DNA of 64,000 nt from Patiria miniata (GCF_015706575.1 NW_024037074.1:25905334-25969333); one strand, 5' to 3'. Positions 45,301-57,100 are shown, counted from the stretch's first letter. Numbers and translations: made by a program. The notes: a model not told the origin generated them from the sequence alone.

Positions 45301-46571
45301 CAAAACGTCAAACATGTCAGTGCAACAATATTTGATCTATTATACTAACCCCCCAAATAGTTCATTTCTGAAAATTACAGCAAAAGCCAATGATGTACAT
45401 TCCCTTTAAGTCATAAATTTTGTTTCTGTAGCCAAGCCTTCCACAAAGACAGCAAGCATTCGAAAGAGGAGAAGAACCACTCCTTTGACGTTCCGGCCTA
45501 CGTGCTACGTGCGACCATGCAGGGTCAGAACTGGCATGAGGGTAACGAGGAGTACCACGCAAGCCTCCGTGCTAGCGTGCTGCTCATCTACGGGATGCAA
45601 GACGACTTGGTGCTCCTCGACGACGAGATATGGATGAACGAAGTGAGTGAAGTCAAGATGATTATCGATAGAATTCCTGTCAGGGCGATGTTCATTTCAG
45701 TAGTGGGTGTTGCTCTCTACCACTGCAGCTTTATGTCGCTTAACAATTAACCCTAAAGCCCGGTTCATACTTCACGCGAATGCAAATGCGAAGCGAATTT
45801 GATGTCATAAAAGCATTTGCTGCGAAATTCGCCGGAGTTGAAATATGTTCAACTTTTACGAATTCACAGTGCGAATACTTGCCACGACACCACAAATTTG
45901 CGTTCGCTTTCGCGCCGAGTATGAACCGGGCTTAACCTTCCCAAATCCTCTTTGCAAAATGGAGGATTTGGCAAGATTAAGGTAGCATGTCAAAAGTGTG
46001 TGCTTCCCAGCCAAGAGTAATGGAATGCTCCATGGACCACCGCAGGAGGCTAGTTTTACTACACTACATTTTAAAACAGTCCATAGTTATTTTGTAAAGC
46101 CTCAACCACAATTTCTGCTGTATTTTGAGAGATCACTGATTACTTTAAACAACATCCAATCAAACTGTTCTTCTATTTCAGTCTAAATTAGTTGAAATTT
46201 TACTTACTCTTTTCTAAACTACCCCTTCATGAAATGTTTGAAGCCACTCGGTAGCTCGTGGGAACAATCGTATGCATTTCCAATCAAGATACAGAATCTG
46301 TGGGTGAGGTTTTAAAATATTCAATGTTTGTAATTTTGTGGTTTTTTTCATCTCGTTATAGACTATTTATGCATCTCAGCTTGAGACCCTTGAAAACGCA
46401 AGCCACATGGTCATGATCGAACAGCCAGACAAAGTCAATCAACTCATCCACAGTTTCGTGCTGAAGGACACCATGGTGCACCGGCGGGGCGCCCCCAAGA
46501 GGTCAATGTCCTGCAGGTCAACCAAACTAGGCTCCCACGGGAAGACCATGCCGCATGTCACCATCACGTGA
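41644..46571 (+). CDS. ABHD8: ABHD8 ortholog, alpha/beta hydrolase
   Basis: Abhydrolase-domain protein 8, a predicted Ser hydrolase with uncertain substrate. The coding exons are 41644-42332, 43583-43753, 45432-45642 and 46362-46571, with fitting phases and 426 aa (human about 439). The N-terminal segment NIIEVRKGRWLHVQ resembles the vertebrate EVKPGRVLRVKH block, followed by a low-complexity linker. The hydrolase core from about residue 155 has the oxyanion motif FFIHGVGG, APDLLGHG, the nucleophile elbow GHSYG (Ser at about 229), SGGGP, VLLIYGMQDD (acid) and NASHMVM (His). All three catalytic residues are present. The start at 41644 is chosen because TGA lies two codons upstream in frame, with A/G at -3. 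Divergent from MRPL34 and followed by DDA1. The orthology call is secure; the N-terminus is less certain. Confidence 0.95.
42474..42755 (+). repeat. GTCCACA-rich repeat, copy 1 (ABHD8 intron 1)
   Basis: Shares TGTCCACA..GTGCAGGTTGT-, GAGGCATTTTGGGGTTAGGG and ACAAAGGAATGTCCAC with the copy at 43121-43425. A SINE sits between the two. Confidence 0.65.
42752..43100 (+). repeat. Full-length-looking tRNA-derived SINE
   Basis: The tRNA-like head (GTGACCTCGTGGTCTGGAGC A-box region, GGGTTCGAGTCC B-box) is followed by a body containing CTTGGGCAAGGCACTTTGTC, CACCCAGGAGTAAATGGG and GTAAGCGCTTTGATCTTAG, and a short AT-rich end. This body type is widespread in marine deuterostome genomes as I remember it. 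Confidence 0.7.
43121..43425 (+). repeat. GTCCACA-rich repeat, copy 2 (ABHD8 intron 1)
   Basis: Direct copy of 42474-42755, with a poly-G/A insertion near 43310. Confidence 0.65.
43583..43753 (+). CDS. ABHD8: ABHD8 coding exon 2
   Basis: 171 nt. The first base completes Gly, then ACFCAKIARERARKVAKVVL and SGGGP follow, the cap-preceding strand of the ABHD8 fold. Acceptor TTTGTTTTTTTAG, donor CAG|GTAAAG, ending in phase 2. Confidence 0.95.
44883..45405 (-). mobile_element. Family C MITE, copy 4, beside ABHD8 exon 3
   Basis: TTAA at 44879-44882 and 45406-45409; it ends 22 nt (after the target copy) before the ABHD8 exon at 45432. The interior palindrome GCTGGTCGGCCGATCACC is slightly decayed. 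Confidence 0.82.
45432..45642 (+). CDS. ABHD8: ABHD8 coding exon 3 with catalytic Asp
   Basis: 211 nt, entering with one base of a Ser codon. It encodes the FDVPAYVLRATMQGQNW stretch matching the vertebrate F-VSSFVLRAMMSGQYW block, then SVLLIYGMQDDLVLLDDE with the acid of the triad. Donor GAA|GTGAGT. A TTAA-flanked TIR element ends 22 nt upstream of the acceptor. Confidence 0.95.
45757..45932. mobile_element. Small Harbinger-like MITE in ABHD8 intron 3
   Basis: 176 bp, TIR AGCCCGGTTCATACT / AGTATGAACCGGGCT, flanked by TAA (45754-45756, 45933-45935). Confidence 0.8.
46362..46571 (+). CDS. ABHD8: ABHD8 terminal coding exon with catalytic His
   Basis: 69 codons plus TGA. It carries LENASHMVMIEQPDKVNQLI, which aligns with the vertebrate EGSHMVMLECPETVN block and includes the catalytic His. 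A basic Ser/Arg-rich tail ends VTIT. A 0.5-kb foldback element begins 51 nt after the stop, so the 3' UTR probably runs into it. Confidence 0.94.
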   Translation, partial: TIYASQLETLENASHMVMIEQPDKVNQLIHSFVLKDTMVHRRGAPKRSMSCRSTKLGSHGKTMPHVTIT

Positions 46572-46622
46572 CATCTGGTAAATCATGTGACTATCACATG
46601 GTTAACAAAATCATCTTGTTAC

Positions 46623-47131
46623 ACAGGGTGAGTAAAAAACCCCGAAACCCCAAATGCCGAGACCATTGTTTTAGTGAATTTCTGCATGTCGCACTTTCAA
46701 AATCTAGGATATGAAAACCCAATTCATAAGCTTTCTTTTAGTACAAGAATCATTCAAATCACTCATGTACTTTTCAAGTTACGGAATTATAAACATAACC
46801 ACAGTTTTTAAGTTCTGTCCGGGGATCACAAGAAGGTAAGTGCTCTTTCAGCAAAACAAAAACAAATCACAAAAGGATGTGTGTGAATTGTTTTCATTTT
46901 GCTGAAAGAACGCACACCTTTTTTGTGATCCGTGGACAGAACTTTAAAACGGTGGTTGTGTTTAAAATTGTATGACTTGAAAAGTACATGAGTGATTTGA
47001 ATGATTCTTGTACTAAAAGAAAAGCTTATGAATTGGGCTTTCATATCCTAGATTTTGAAAGTGCTACATGCAGAACTTCACTAAAACAATAGTCCCAACA
47101 TTTGGGTTTCGCTTTTTTTGACTCACCCTGT
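46623..47131. mobile_element. Foldback MITE directly downstream of ABHD8
   Basis: Ends ACAGGGTGAGTAAAAAA and inverse TTTTTTTGACTCACCCTGT. The two ~230-bp arms are inverted copies (for example CAAAATCTAGGATATGAAA / TTTCATATCCTAGATTTTG). If transcribed in the ABHD8 3' UTR it would form a long RNA duplex. Confidence 0.8.
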
Positions 47132-47681
47132 ATGTATGAAAACATGTTGCAAACTGGGTTTGAATCCGTCAGGTAGTTATCGGTCGTCACACTGGATATT
47201 CAAAGTGTTCTACTTTTCAGTGGTTGGAACTTGTCAGAGTTGGGCACTTAAATGGTTGTGGAAGTGTCCCCCATTGAAGGCTGGCTAGAGAGTTTCAGGC
47301 GGCCGAACCAATTCAGGTTCAATTTGTTATACAGTGCCTCAGTGCAATACTGTGCCTCACCCAATGTACGTACATAGCGATTGGACGGTGACCAAGTGTC
47401 ACATAATCATGATTGTTGTGATGTTTCGGTTGTGGGTTATTATTGTAAAAACAAGGATTCCTCTAAAACAACAGTGGCCCTGTAGCTTGCAAACTTGGAG
47501 AAACATGGAAGGAGAAAGAGAGCTACAGTTTTTTAGTTTTTGTTGGTTTGCTGATCCAACTCTTTTGTACATGTATTTTAATATGCATTGTTCGTAAAAA
47601 TTAACTCTCAGGGAGTCTGCGTCGAGGTTATATACATGTATGGCTCTGTGTATTACTATGACCTTGGTGGCAAATACAGTG

Positions 47682-48169
47682 CGAGGAAAAAAAAACGAAA
47701 CCCAAATGACGGGACCATTGTTTTAGGGAAGTTCTGAATGTAGCACTTTCAAAATCTAGGATATGAAAGCCCAATTCATGAGCTTTCTTTTAGTACAAGA
47801 ATCATTCAAATCACTCATGTATATTTGAAGTTACGGAGTTTTAAACACAACTACCGTTTTAAAGTTCTGTCCACGAATCAAAAAAAAAGGTGTGCGTTCT
47901 TTCAGCAAAGGGAAAACAATTCACACACTGAATGAACACTTGCTGAAAGAACACTGAACTTTTTGTGATCTGTGGACAGAACCTTAAAACGGCGGTTGTG
48001 TTTAAAACTCTGTGACTTAAAAAGTACATGAGTGATTTGAATGATTCCGGTACTAGAAGAAAGCTTTTGAATTGAGCTTTCATGTCCTAGATTTTGCTAG
48101 TGCTACATGCAGAACTTCACTTAAACAATGGTCCCGACATTTGGGTTTTGTTTTTTTGACTCACCCTGT
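47682..48169. mobile_element. Second foldback MITE of the same family
   Basis: Same arms as 46623-47131 and right end GACTCACCCTGT; the left end is worn. Confidence 0.75.
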
Positions 48170-49270
48170 TTATCAAATATGTCTTTTAATCAAGCGTACA
48201 CAAGGCCTGTTTGCTCACACTTGTTTGTGCGACAAGTGCCTTATAATTCTTAGTTAGGGATTACGTGTAGGTGCAATACTATTAATGTACAGTGATGGAA
48301 TTTGTACATCCTTAAGGTGCCCTCAGGTCGACCTTGCGATGACACAGAAGAGTCGGCGACTGACTTTTCAGTATCAAGCTGCGCCTGAGCTACGACCGTC
48401 GGGAACAAACTAGTCGCCGAGTTTGTGCGACCTGAGTGTAACTGTGATGATATTAAGACGATCATCATCAGTCCGCGCTAAAGAAAAAGCAACAGTCGGT
48501 AGAAAAATTTCAACTTCTGCGATGTGTTTCTGACGAGAGGAATCAATCGCAGTCATTTTGCCAATCAGCGTTCGACGAAAATGGCTGAATAAACAGCTGG
48601 TGTGGCTGTTGAATGTCGTTTGATTATAATAAATACGCTTTGGCTATTGTTAAAGAAGTCACATGGCTGTCTATGCCTTGGAATCGTTGTCACGTCATGG
48701 GTGACATGAGCATGGTTGCGATTATTTTGTTTCGAGAAGCCGCTTGTCGAAACGAAAATCATAGGATTTTTCTGTTCTGAGACCTGAGCATTACTTTGCT
48801 GCTTGATGCTCACGGTTCCATTGTGGCGCAAGCAAATCGCGGGTTGACCTGAGGCCGGCTTTAGGCATTTTCACACACTCGTCTCCCCTACCGTGGTGAA
48901 ATCAACATGGGTTCACCGTAAGCAGGACTACCCGTGTTCGATAGGACCCCATTCTGAACCCGGTCCTCGTTCTGAACCGGGTCCAATCGAACACGGGTCG
49001 GCTGTAGATTTTAAATTTCCTACCCAGATAGAGCCTCTCAACCCTTGTCCCCTCCACCAGGGTTGGATTTTACCCATGTAAAGCACCGGACCCATGTAGA
49101 AGCCACGTTGGATTCTTGCTACCCGGAAAAATCCATGTTGGACCCGGGTCCAATGTGGACATTGTAGACAGTGTGACAGGCCCTATGGCGAAGTCTTTTT
49201 GTTTCACCAATGTAAATTTATAAAACTCTGTATACTCATTGCTCTCGGAGAGCTTTCAAATTTACTAGTC
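48170..49270. other. Intergenic DNA
   Basis: Contains GAACCCGGTCC/GAACCGGGTCC-type motifs between 48955 and 49155. No gene recognised. Confidence 0.3.
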
Positions 49271-49274
49271 TGCT

Positions 49275-49360
49275 CGGCAGGTTCAGCTGTTGAATGGTTA
49301 CGATGTCGCCGCTAGTACGCAGAATGTCTTGGGTTCGAGTCCCACCCCTGCAGACTTGTG
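49275..49360 (+). repeat. tRNA-like SINE head
   Basis: CAGGTTCAGCTGTTGAATGG (A-box-like) and TTGGGTTCGAGTCCCACCCC (B-box) with possible end pairing TCTGC/GCAGA. The anticodon arm is poor, so it is treated as a SINE and not a tRNA gene. Confidence 0.5.
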
Positions 49361-49389
49361 AATTTGTTTTTGCAAGTGCTCAGACAGCA

Positions 49390-49899
49390 TGGGAATATAC
49401 AACATTTGCACACATGAAAAAAACAAAACTACCAAATTATTATGAAATACCTTACTGGACTGTTATGGATGACAGTGTAAAGCATCCTGTAAAATCTTGG
49501 CATCTGTGCTGACATTTTCAAGAAAAGTGGTAGTTTTATATCAATTTCCAACGCTGGTAAAAAAACTGGCCTTTTTTCAGATACTGCTCCCAATTTATCA
49601 TATTTAGTTAGTCTGCATTTTCTTTGCAATCGATTACACACCTGTGAATGGGTACAACCCAGCTAGACTTGTTCCCCAACCTTACAATTCACCGACGTCT
49701 ATAAATTGCTCCGTTTCATCTTAAGTGGGGTCAGGGAACCAGACTACAAGTACATTATTGTTTTTCCTGGTTTTGCCAGCATCTACGAACCCAAAACGTC
49801 AAACAAGTCAGTTTAACAATATTTGCTATAAAATACTACCCCCCCCCACATCCATCTATTTCTGAAAATTACAGCAAAAGTAAATCTTGTATATTCCCT
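49390..49899 (-). mobile_element. Family C MITE, copy 5
   Basis: The right TTAA (49900-49903) is intact; the left end is degraded to CATGGGAATATAC. The central palindrome is half deleted. Confidence 0.75.
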
Positions 49900-50029
49900 T
49901 TAAGGATACAGTGAAAATTGAATTATGCCTGTGAAGGGCCAACAAAAAACCACCAATTGATGTAGATGCTTTCCTGTCATCAACAGGTTTTTTTTATTTG
50001 TGGGTTTTTGTGTGAATCATTGTTATTAA

Positions 50030-50543
50030 AGGGAAAATACATCATTTGCAAACATCAAAAAATAAAACTACCAAATCATTTTGAAATACCTTGCTGGACT
50101 GTTAGTGAATGACAGTGTAAAGCATCCTGTAAAATCATGGCACCTGGTATACTGCCATTTTCAAGAAAAGTGGTATTTTTGTATCAATTTCCAACGCTGA
50201 TCGGCCGATCAGCGTTGGAAATAACTGGCTTTTTTTCAAATACTGGCCCCAATTGACCATCGCACTTGTTTGCAATCGATTACAAACCTATGAACGGGTA
50301 CGAGCCAGCTAGACTGGTTCCCTGACCTTACAATTCCCCAATGTATGTAAACTGCTCTGTTTCTTCTTATATGGAGTCAGGGAACCAGACTACAGGAAAA
50401 TGATCGTTTTTCTTGGTTTTTATAGCTTTTTCGAACCCAAAACCTCAAAAAAGTCAGTGTAACTATATTTGCTATATATTTCCAACCCCCCAATTCCATC
50501 CATTTCTGAAAATTACAGCAAAAGCAAATGATGTATATTCCCT
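50030..50543 (-). mobile_element. Family C MITE, copy 6
   Basis: TTAA at 50026-50029 and 50544-50547; core palindrome intact. It sits 130 bp from copy 5 in the same orientation. Confidence 0.82.
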
Positions 50544-50547
50544 TTAA

Positions 50548-51990
50548 AAAAAGAAAGAGTTATATATTTTAAAATTTACATTTGCACAAAACTATAAGTA
50601 GTGGGCAGCTGTGTTAGTCAGGCAGAAACACATGGGAAAAGTAAGGTAGCACTTAAAATGACTTCCAAGAATAGAAGTTTACATAAGCTTCGTAGCTACA
50701 ACTACTTGATCAGATGCAATGAAGAGGGGCATCATGTATAAAGCTTGTATGATGATGCCCGTCTTCATTGCATCTGATGAAATAGTTGTAGCCACGAAAA
50801 CTTATGCAAATGTTTTATTCTTATTAGTCATTTTAAGTGCTATCTTAATTGTCCATTTATTTGCACAAAAGTCTTTCAAAATTTTAACTTTTTGTAAACC
50901 TCTAAATAGTTTATTTTTCCAAATCCTACCTTTGTAACATGTTAGATAACTTTTGTCCTTTTATAGCATCACTTGTACTGCACCTTGTTTTCACACACTG
51001 CGAACTTTCAACCATTCTGATTTCAACCTTTAATTAAATAAAATCATGCGTCTCTCATCAAGGTTATGAACGATTAATTGAACCTGTAACATATTGTATG
51101 ATTGTAGCACAAAAGTTAATCAAACGTTTGCAAAAGAAATATTCCAAAACTCAATATTAGAAATTAATTTGAATTTTTGTTTTCCGGATGTTAGTTTTTC
51201 TTTGTTCCTAATAAAAATGCATTGCGGTTTACTAGCTCAGGCTGCAAAACCCATAGTTGGGCAGATAGGGAATATCTGGGGGAATTGTGCCTTTGATGAT
51301 ACAAGTATAGCATTTGACACCTAACGTGGCAGTTCATGTGAATTACCTTTGCCTTATTTGTGTCGTACATTTTTCCCTCTTTTTGATGAACACTCAACAT
51401 TTTGTAACATGTATTTTTGTAAATAAATCTTTTTTTCAGGGACGTGTGTGTGGAAAATATTTGAAACATTTCCAGCGAACAGTTTTGCAACTATTAATTG
51501 TATGAATGTGATAATTAATAGAGTGTTTTTTTTTTCAATCTGAAATCATGGTAAATTCATAGAGTTGTAGTAAATGTAAAAAGAAATTCAGTCCTGATGA
51601 GGAGCGTTTTTTAGTGGTAAGTATATGAAATAGAATTTGAATACAGTTTTAACACAGACTATTTGAAGAAAGTTATTTTGTGTGGATGTAAAATTTTCGA
51701 TTCCAAATTTTAAAACTTATCAAACGATGTCTGTAACAGCACAGGAATATTTAGCAGAAGTAACTAGCACATTAATATACAGCCAGTGTAATTGTCACAT
51801 TTTGTCTGCCCTACATTCACCGCACAATTTCACCTTTATACTAATTTTTTTTTCATCTCCTATATTTTACAGGTTATTTATCTTTCTGTGCATTTCAAAT
51901 AAATGAGTCCATTATTCAGGCAGGTACTGAGAATTTCATTCATTTGGCACGATCAGTAACATTAAATCCCCCCAAATTTTGCAATTTCTG
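50548..51990. other. AT-rich intergenic DNA
   Basis: A 50-bp inverted repeat around 50698-50800 (ACTACTTGATCAGATGCAAT / ATTGCATCTGATGAAATAGT). Otherwise nothing recognised. Confidence 0.35.
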
Positions 51991-51998
51991 CCACTTAG

Positions 51999-52368
51999 GC
52001 CAAAAAAAAAGTCTCCGGTTTCTGGTATGCGCGCGCGTCGCCGTAGCCATGCGCATCGGCAAAATGAAAACGTTTTTTTTTCAATGAAAGATGATGTCTC
52101 AAAACCACCAAACTCACTGGTTTGACTGGAATCCTGCTGCTGCACAATTTTAACGTGTTTTTAGATTGGGTTATGGTCGAGAATAAGCTTTATGTGGCCT
52201 CTCTGGACTCCCATATATTTACACTTAGTTTAGTCGGGCACCATTTGCAGTCATCAGCCGACATTTGAAGCAAAAAAATCAGGTGAAAAAAAAAAAAAAA
52301 GCCGCGTCGCCGCACCACTTTTTGGGCAAGCTCCATACCAGAAACCGGAGACTTATTTTTTTTTGGCC
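51999..52368 (+). mobile_element. Family A MITE, copy 3
   Basis: GGCC-ended TIRs as in 23570-23930; flanks are TTA on the left and TGA on the right, so the target duplication is imperfect. Confidence 0.78.
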
Positions 52369-53990
52369 TGAAGTACTGATCCTGTTTACAAAGTCAGTTT
52401 TGTAGTGCATGTTCTTGTAACAGGATTTTGTATTCATAATATTTTTTAATGTAAATCATAAAATAATTTTACCACAGGATACAAGTATTCTACTTTGACA
52501 TGAATATTTTTCCATGTACATGTATATTTTACAAGAAGAGAGTATTTTGAGGTCTTTAATTGTGTTATATTCAACATTAAAGTTTTGGTATGAAAAAAAA
52601 AGGTCTTGAATTTGAAATAAAATATGCAACAAGGTTATTTGAAAGTAATCTCTGTATTTCATTGTTTGTTTTCTGGGATTGGTCAATGATATTAGGCCAA
52701 GTAAAAAAAAAAATGTTTAGCGTCCTGCCTTTTGAAAAAAGGAAGGCGGCCCTTTTTTTCTTCAAAAATGGCCACCCGACCTTTCAAAACGACCGGCCGT
52801 GCTATTTTTCAAGATGGCCGCCAGCTTTTTGGTAAATGGCTGCCACTTGGACTCAGGAAATGACATTCCAGCTTTATATGGGCTAGGTGCAACAGACAAA
52901 GAGATGTCACTGTTTAAAAGTTACCATTTTTGGTTGTTTTTTTTTATAAAAAAAAAAGGAGGTGGCCTCCAAAAAGGAAGCGGGTGGGGCTAAACATTTT
53001 TTTTTATGTTGCTGTGATGTCATTTCAGGAAGACTGCTAACTTTGGGGGGGGGGGGGTCAAAATTGTTCAAATTGTGAACCCAACATTTGCTCATTGTAA
53101 ACATTTGTGAGAAAGGATTGCTCATTGGCTTACTGCCATGTACTTAAAAAAGAAAAGAAGATTTATGACAGCAATACATACACAATTCTAGCAACTTTGA
53201 AATAGCTGTAACGTTGATGTTTCTGCCCAGAATGACATCACAGTTTTGCTCATGAATATGTAAATTTGTACTAGCATAAAAATAAAAAAGGCACCACAAT
53301 ACCCTTGAAAATGGCAAACAAAATTTTAAAATAGATTTAAATGGGTCACAAACGTGCATTTCCAAGGATTGCTTTAAAACAAATTTGATTAATTGCATGG
53401 GCCCTAATTAACAATTCTGTAATGGTGGCGATTATGTTGACCCAGTATCACAACTTTACAGTGATGACAAACATGGTGATGCAAAATGAAATTGTCGTGA
53501 GTACAATTTCGTTAATTATGACTTAGACAGTGAATGAAGAATGAATAATCAGAGGATTTTTCATATTGAAAACTTTTAAAAACTGACTTCACGTACAACA
53601 TTTGAAATCTTTATTTAGGTTTGAATATCTCTATTTTTTTTTTATTTTTGAAATGAAGCACATGACGCAATGACGTACACAGAACGTACCTACGGCCCAA
53701 AAGCATTTGTTCTGCCCCCCCCCTCCCTTTTTACCCCGCCCCCGCTCCGCTGCTTTCCTCACTGGAGTAATGTGGTGGGAGTACCACACCCACACACACG
53801 CACATCAACAACACGTACGGAGAGGCTTGGCGCGGTCAAAAAATGCAGCTAAAATGTTGAGATTTTCCACGGAATGTTACGAATTGTTGTGCATTAAGAA
53901 CTAGTCTTCTGCAGGGAGAATCCTTGTCATCAATTTCTGTGTGATATGTAAATAAGAAAGCGTTGGAAATAGAGACATTTTAGTCCTCAA
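52369..53990. other. Intergenic DNA upstream of DDA1
   Basis: Low-complexity patches, poly-G at 53045 and a C-rich stretch at 53715. The DDA1 promoter is expected somewhere before 54150 but shows no clear core element. Confidence 0.3.
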
Positions 53991-54151
53991 CAAGTTATGT
54001 GTGTTCATTACGGACGAATCTAGTGTACGAGAATTCAGTGCAGTGCAGTTGAGTTGGCACGTCAAATTACCGTGCGTGTGTGACTGTGCAATCTCTATAA
54101 AACAATACGTGACTCAGTTATTTGGTGCAGTTGTTTCAACCTGTATAAATC

Positions 54152-54154
54152 ATG
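54152..54154 (+). CDS. DDA1: Candidate DDA1 start-codon exon (ATG|GTAAGT)
   Basis: ATG is followed immediately by a consensus donor GTAAGT. Splicing to 56210 gives M + SVSEMLRGLP, aligning with vertebrate MADFLKGLP. The preceding sequence to about 53990 has no in-frame constraint and would be 5' UTR. This is the only ATG|GTAAGT seen upstream in a suitable position, but it is an inference. Confidence 0.5.
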
Positions 54155-57100
54155 GTAAGTTTGACTGTAAAGATGGGAAGTGGTTGTGGAAAGAATGTAC
54201 AATATTCCTGACACGTATGACGCCACTTCAGCGGTTGTGTACAAACTATGGAGAGTCAAGAACGTGTATTTTTCTAACAGTAACAAAATTGGAAATGTTT
54301 CTCAGTCCCAAAAAGAATGACTGACCTTATTCAGTTTTTGAGATGATAATAATATGATTATGAAGAAACAAGACTTGTGTTTGTGGACAAACACAGGGCT
54401 GTTTCGGCAACTTTTTTGTGACATCATCCGGGAACAATGTGTAGTTCTGGACTGTCTGTAGTCTATAGTGTTTTAATTAAATTAAAATTATTGGGAAATG
54501 GTGGCGTATTGTTGATGTACCCTAACATGGCGCGGCCCCCGACATGGCGCACTTTGATTTTTCGCCTGTAGCACCTACCTAGAGCAACAGTTTTAACTGA
54601 AATTTCACAGAAAGTAACATTTCATCAACTCCTGTTCATAAATTGAGAGTTTATTTACCCGTAACAAAGTTACAAGAAAAATTTATTTTGGCGTGATTTT
54701 CCGTTTTTATTTTCAAGTGCAAAGTGAACCCATTGAAAATGCCCCAAAAATAAGAAAACAATTTTTTGACAAACATCTGGCGCTGGGTCTGTAAGTAGAA
54801 ATAATAATTATTTATCAGAATTTATCAAGTTTTAATACAAAAATTGTTAATGTTAATTTGGAATTGTCCAAGATTTATTCAAGTGCGCCACGTTAGGAAA
54901 CACTCCGCCAATTTGTGCCCAATTTCCGGACGCCACCGTTTTTGAATTTCAGATTTTACACATGTAAATTTTATGAAACCGAAATTGTTCACAGAGGTTA
55001 AATAGCAAGCAATAGATAAGGTCAAAGTACTAGTATTTTACTGCATGAATTTGAGGTTTGTCAACAAAGAGGTTTGGCAACACTACACGAGGAAAGTCCG
55101 GTAAGCTTCGAAGTGCCCCATGTTAGGGAACACGACTATATTGTCATAGGGCTTTGAATTCCAATGTGATGTTACGTGACACGCATGATAACGTTATCAT
55201 GAATCACTTCAATTTTCATCTATAACACATCCCGGTCTAGGCAAATACCTACCAACTTTCAACCCAATCGAACCTATAGTTCTGTAGATAAATGCCTTCC
55301 AAGTTCCAAATATGCACTTGATGCCAGTCTTGTTACACCAACTAACAATCACCATACGTCTGTTATACATTGCCCGAGGGCACCTACGGTAGTCTCACTA
55401 ACTGGGGCGCTAGAACTCCTATTTTGACATTTGGGATATTATTGGTCTGTCGTACTAGCGTCCCTCTAAGGAAGTATTCTCAATGTTACAGTTTCAAAGT
55501 TCACCACAAAAATCAGGCAAAATACTTGACAAAAATACCTTTGAAAGCACCTACTGGCTTTTCCACATGTCAAAGACAAAGTAATGGGGCTTATTCACGA
55601 TTATTTTTTGGGTTGCAAATCCGTGAAATGTAACCACTATAGCACAGACATCATACAGCAATCATTCAATAATGTTGTGGCTGTTTTTTAGCAACGCATT
55701 GTCTATGCACATAGCGCAGGGGACACAGTGTACTGAGTAAAAAAACTAACTCCGCGTGTAGATCGGGGGATGCACCAACGACTGTTTCATGACAAGGCAA
55801 TTGCAACATTCAGAATCCTTCTGTAGTGGGACGATGGACAGACCAACTTCCCAAATGTCAAAAAAGGAGTTCTAGCGCCCCAGTTAGTGGGACTAGAGGG
55901 ACCAGACTAGTAAATACGTTGGAATGCTAGGCTTTCATCACGCCCAATGTGTCTTACACTAGCAAAGGGTAAACCCAGTGTTCAATCCAGTGCCCAGTTA
56001 TTTTCTTCTAATCTAAATTTTCAGTGGTTCCTCAGTACATGTGTACATACAATTGGTCACACAAAAAATGAGTGCATGTATGCATATACATTTATATTTG
56101 TACAAGTACATGTAGTTAAAACCAGTGACTTGTAGTAACCTATTATGCAAAATGATGTATACAATGTTTTATGTTAGTGAAACAGCAGTCGCTTTTTATT
56201 TCTTTGTAGAGTGTGAGTGAGATGCTGCGAGGCTTACCGAGCCACAATGAAAACAACTTCAGTCGCTTCCACAGTGAAGGCGGTCGTAGTACGGTAAGTT
56301 TCAACTTCACTAGTTGCTGTGGATGTCCGGTGTATTATTCAAGTAATTAACCTACTTGCTACCCTCAAAGATCTTAAAAATTATCTAGGGATTTTGGAGG
56401 TGTTCGCTGGTTAGAGAAAGTAAGAGCCCATTCACTATTCCTTTGCATGGGGCTTTAAAGTTAAAGATATAGTCCATCATTTGTAATTTGTGCATTTTGT
56501 TCGTTTGAAGCAACAAAAGTGCTCAAAATCTAATGAAGGATACTGAACAACTAACTTGATGAAGTTTCAGCTCAGCTTCAGCTGTATATTGCGAGAAAAA
56601 CGGCATTCTAGGATCTCAATTTCAAATCAAAAGTTGCTGAGTCATGTTTTGAATTGCAGTCATACGCGATGTCGCGCACTGATCCGACGAATTATAGCAA
56701 CCGCGCGCGCCTGTGTGTCGTGCCAATGCTTGTGCGCGCTGCACCGAATAACAAAACGAACTTCTAATTTAAATTTCCTACGGTTGTCTTAAGACGCACC
56801 GTTGGAAAGGCCTTCTTTCGTTGATTACTTCAACGTGATAGCTTGCCAGAAAGATTAATTTCACAGGGAGTTTAGTCCACTTACTATCTTTCAACCAAGT
56901 ATGTTTTTCAACAATAATACGCCAGTTACTTTTTCGGATGGCTGCAAATGATGGACTAGATAAAGATTTACAGTAGCACCACGTGACTTGTGAGTCGTAA
57001 GGTTTTAAAAACAACCAGAGGAAACTCAACATTTTAGACACATGTCATGTACTGTGCCCGTCATCAGGAGACTGAGGGATTCCAACGGAGTAGGGGTGTT

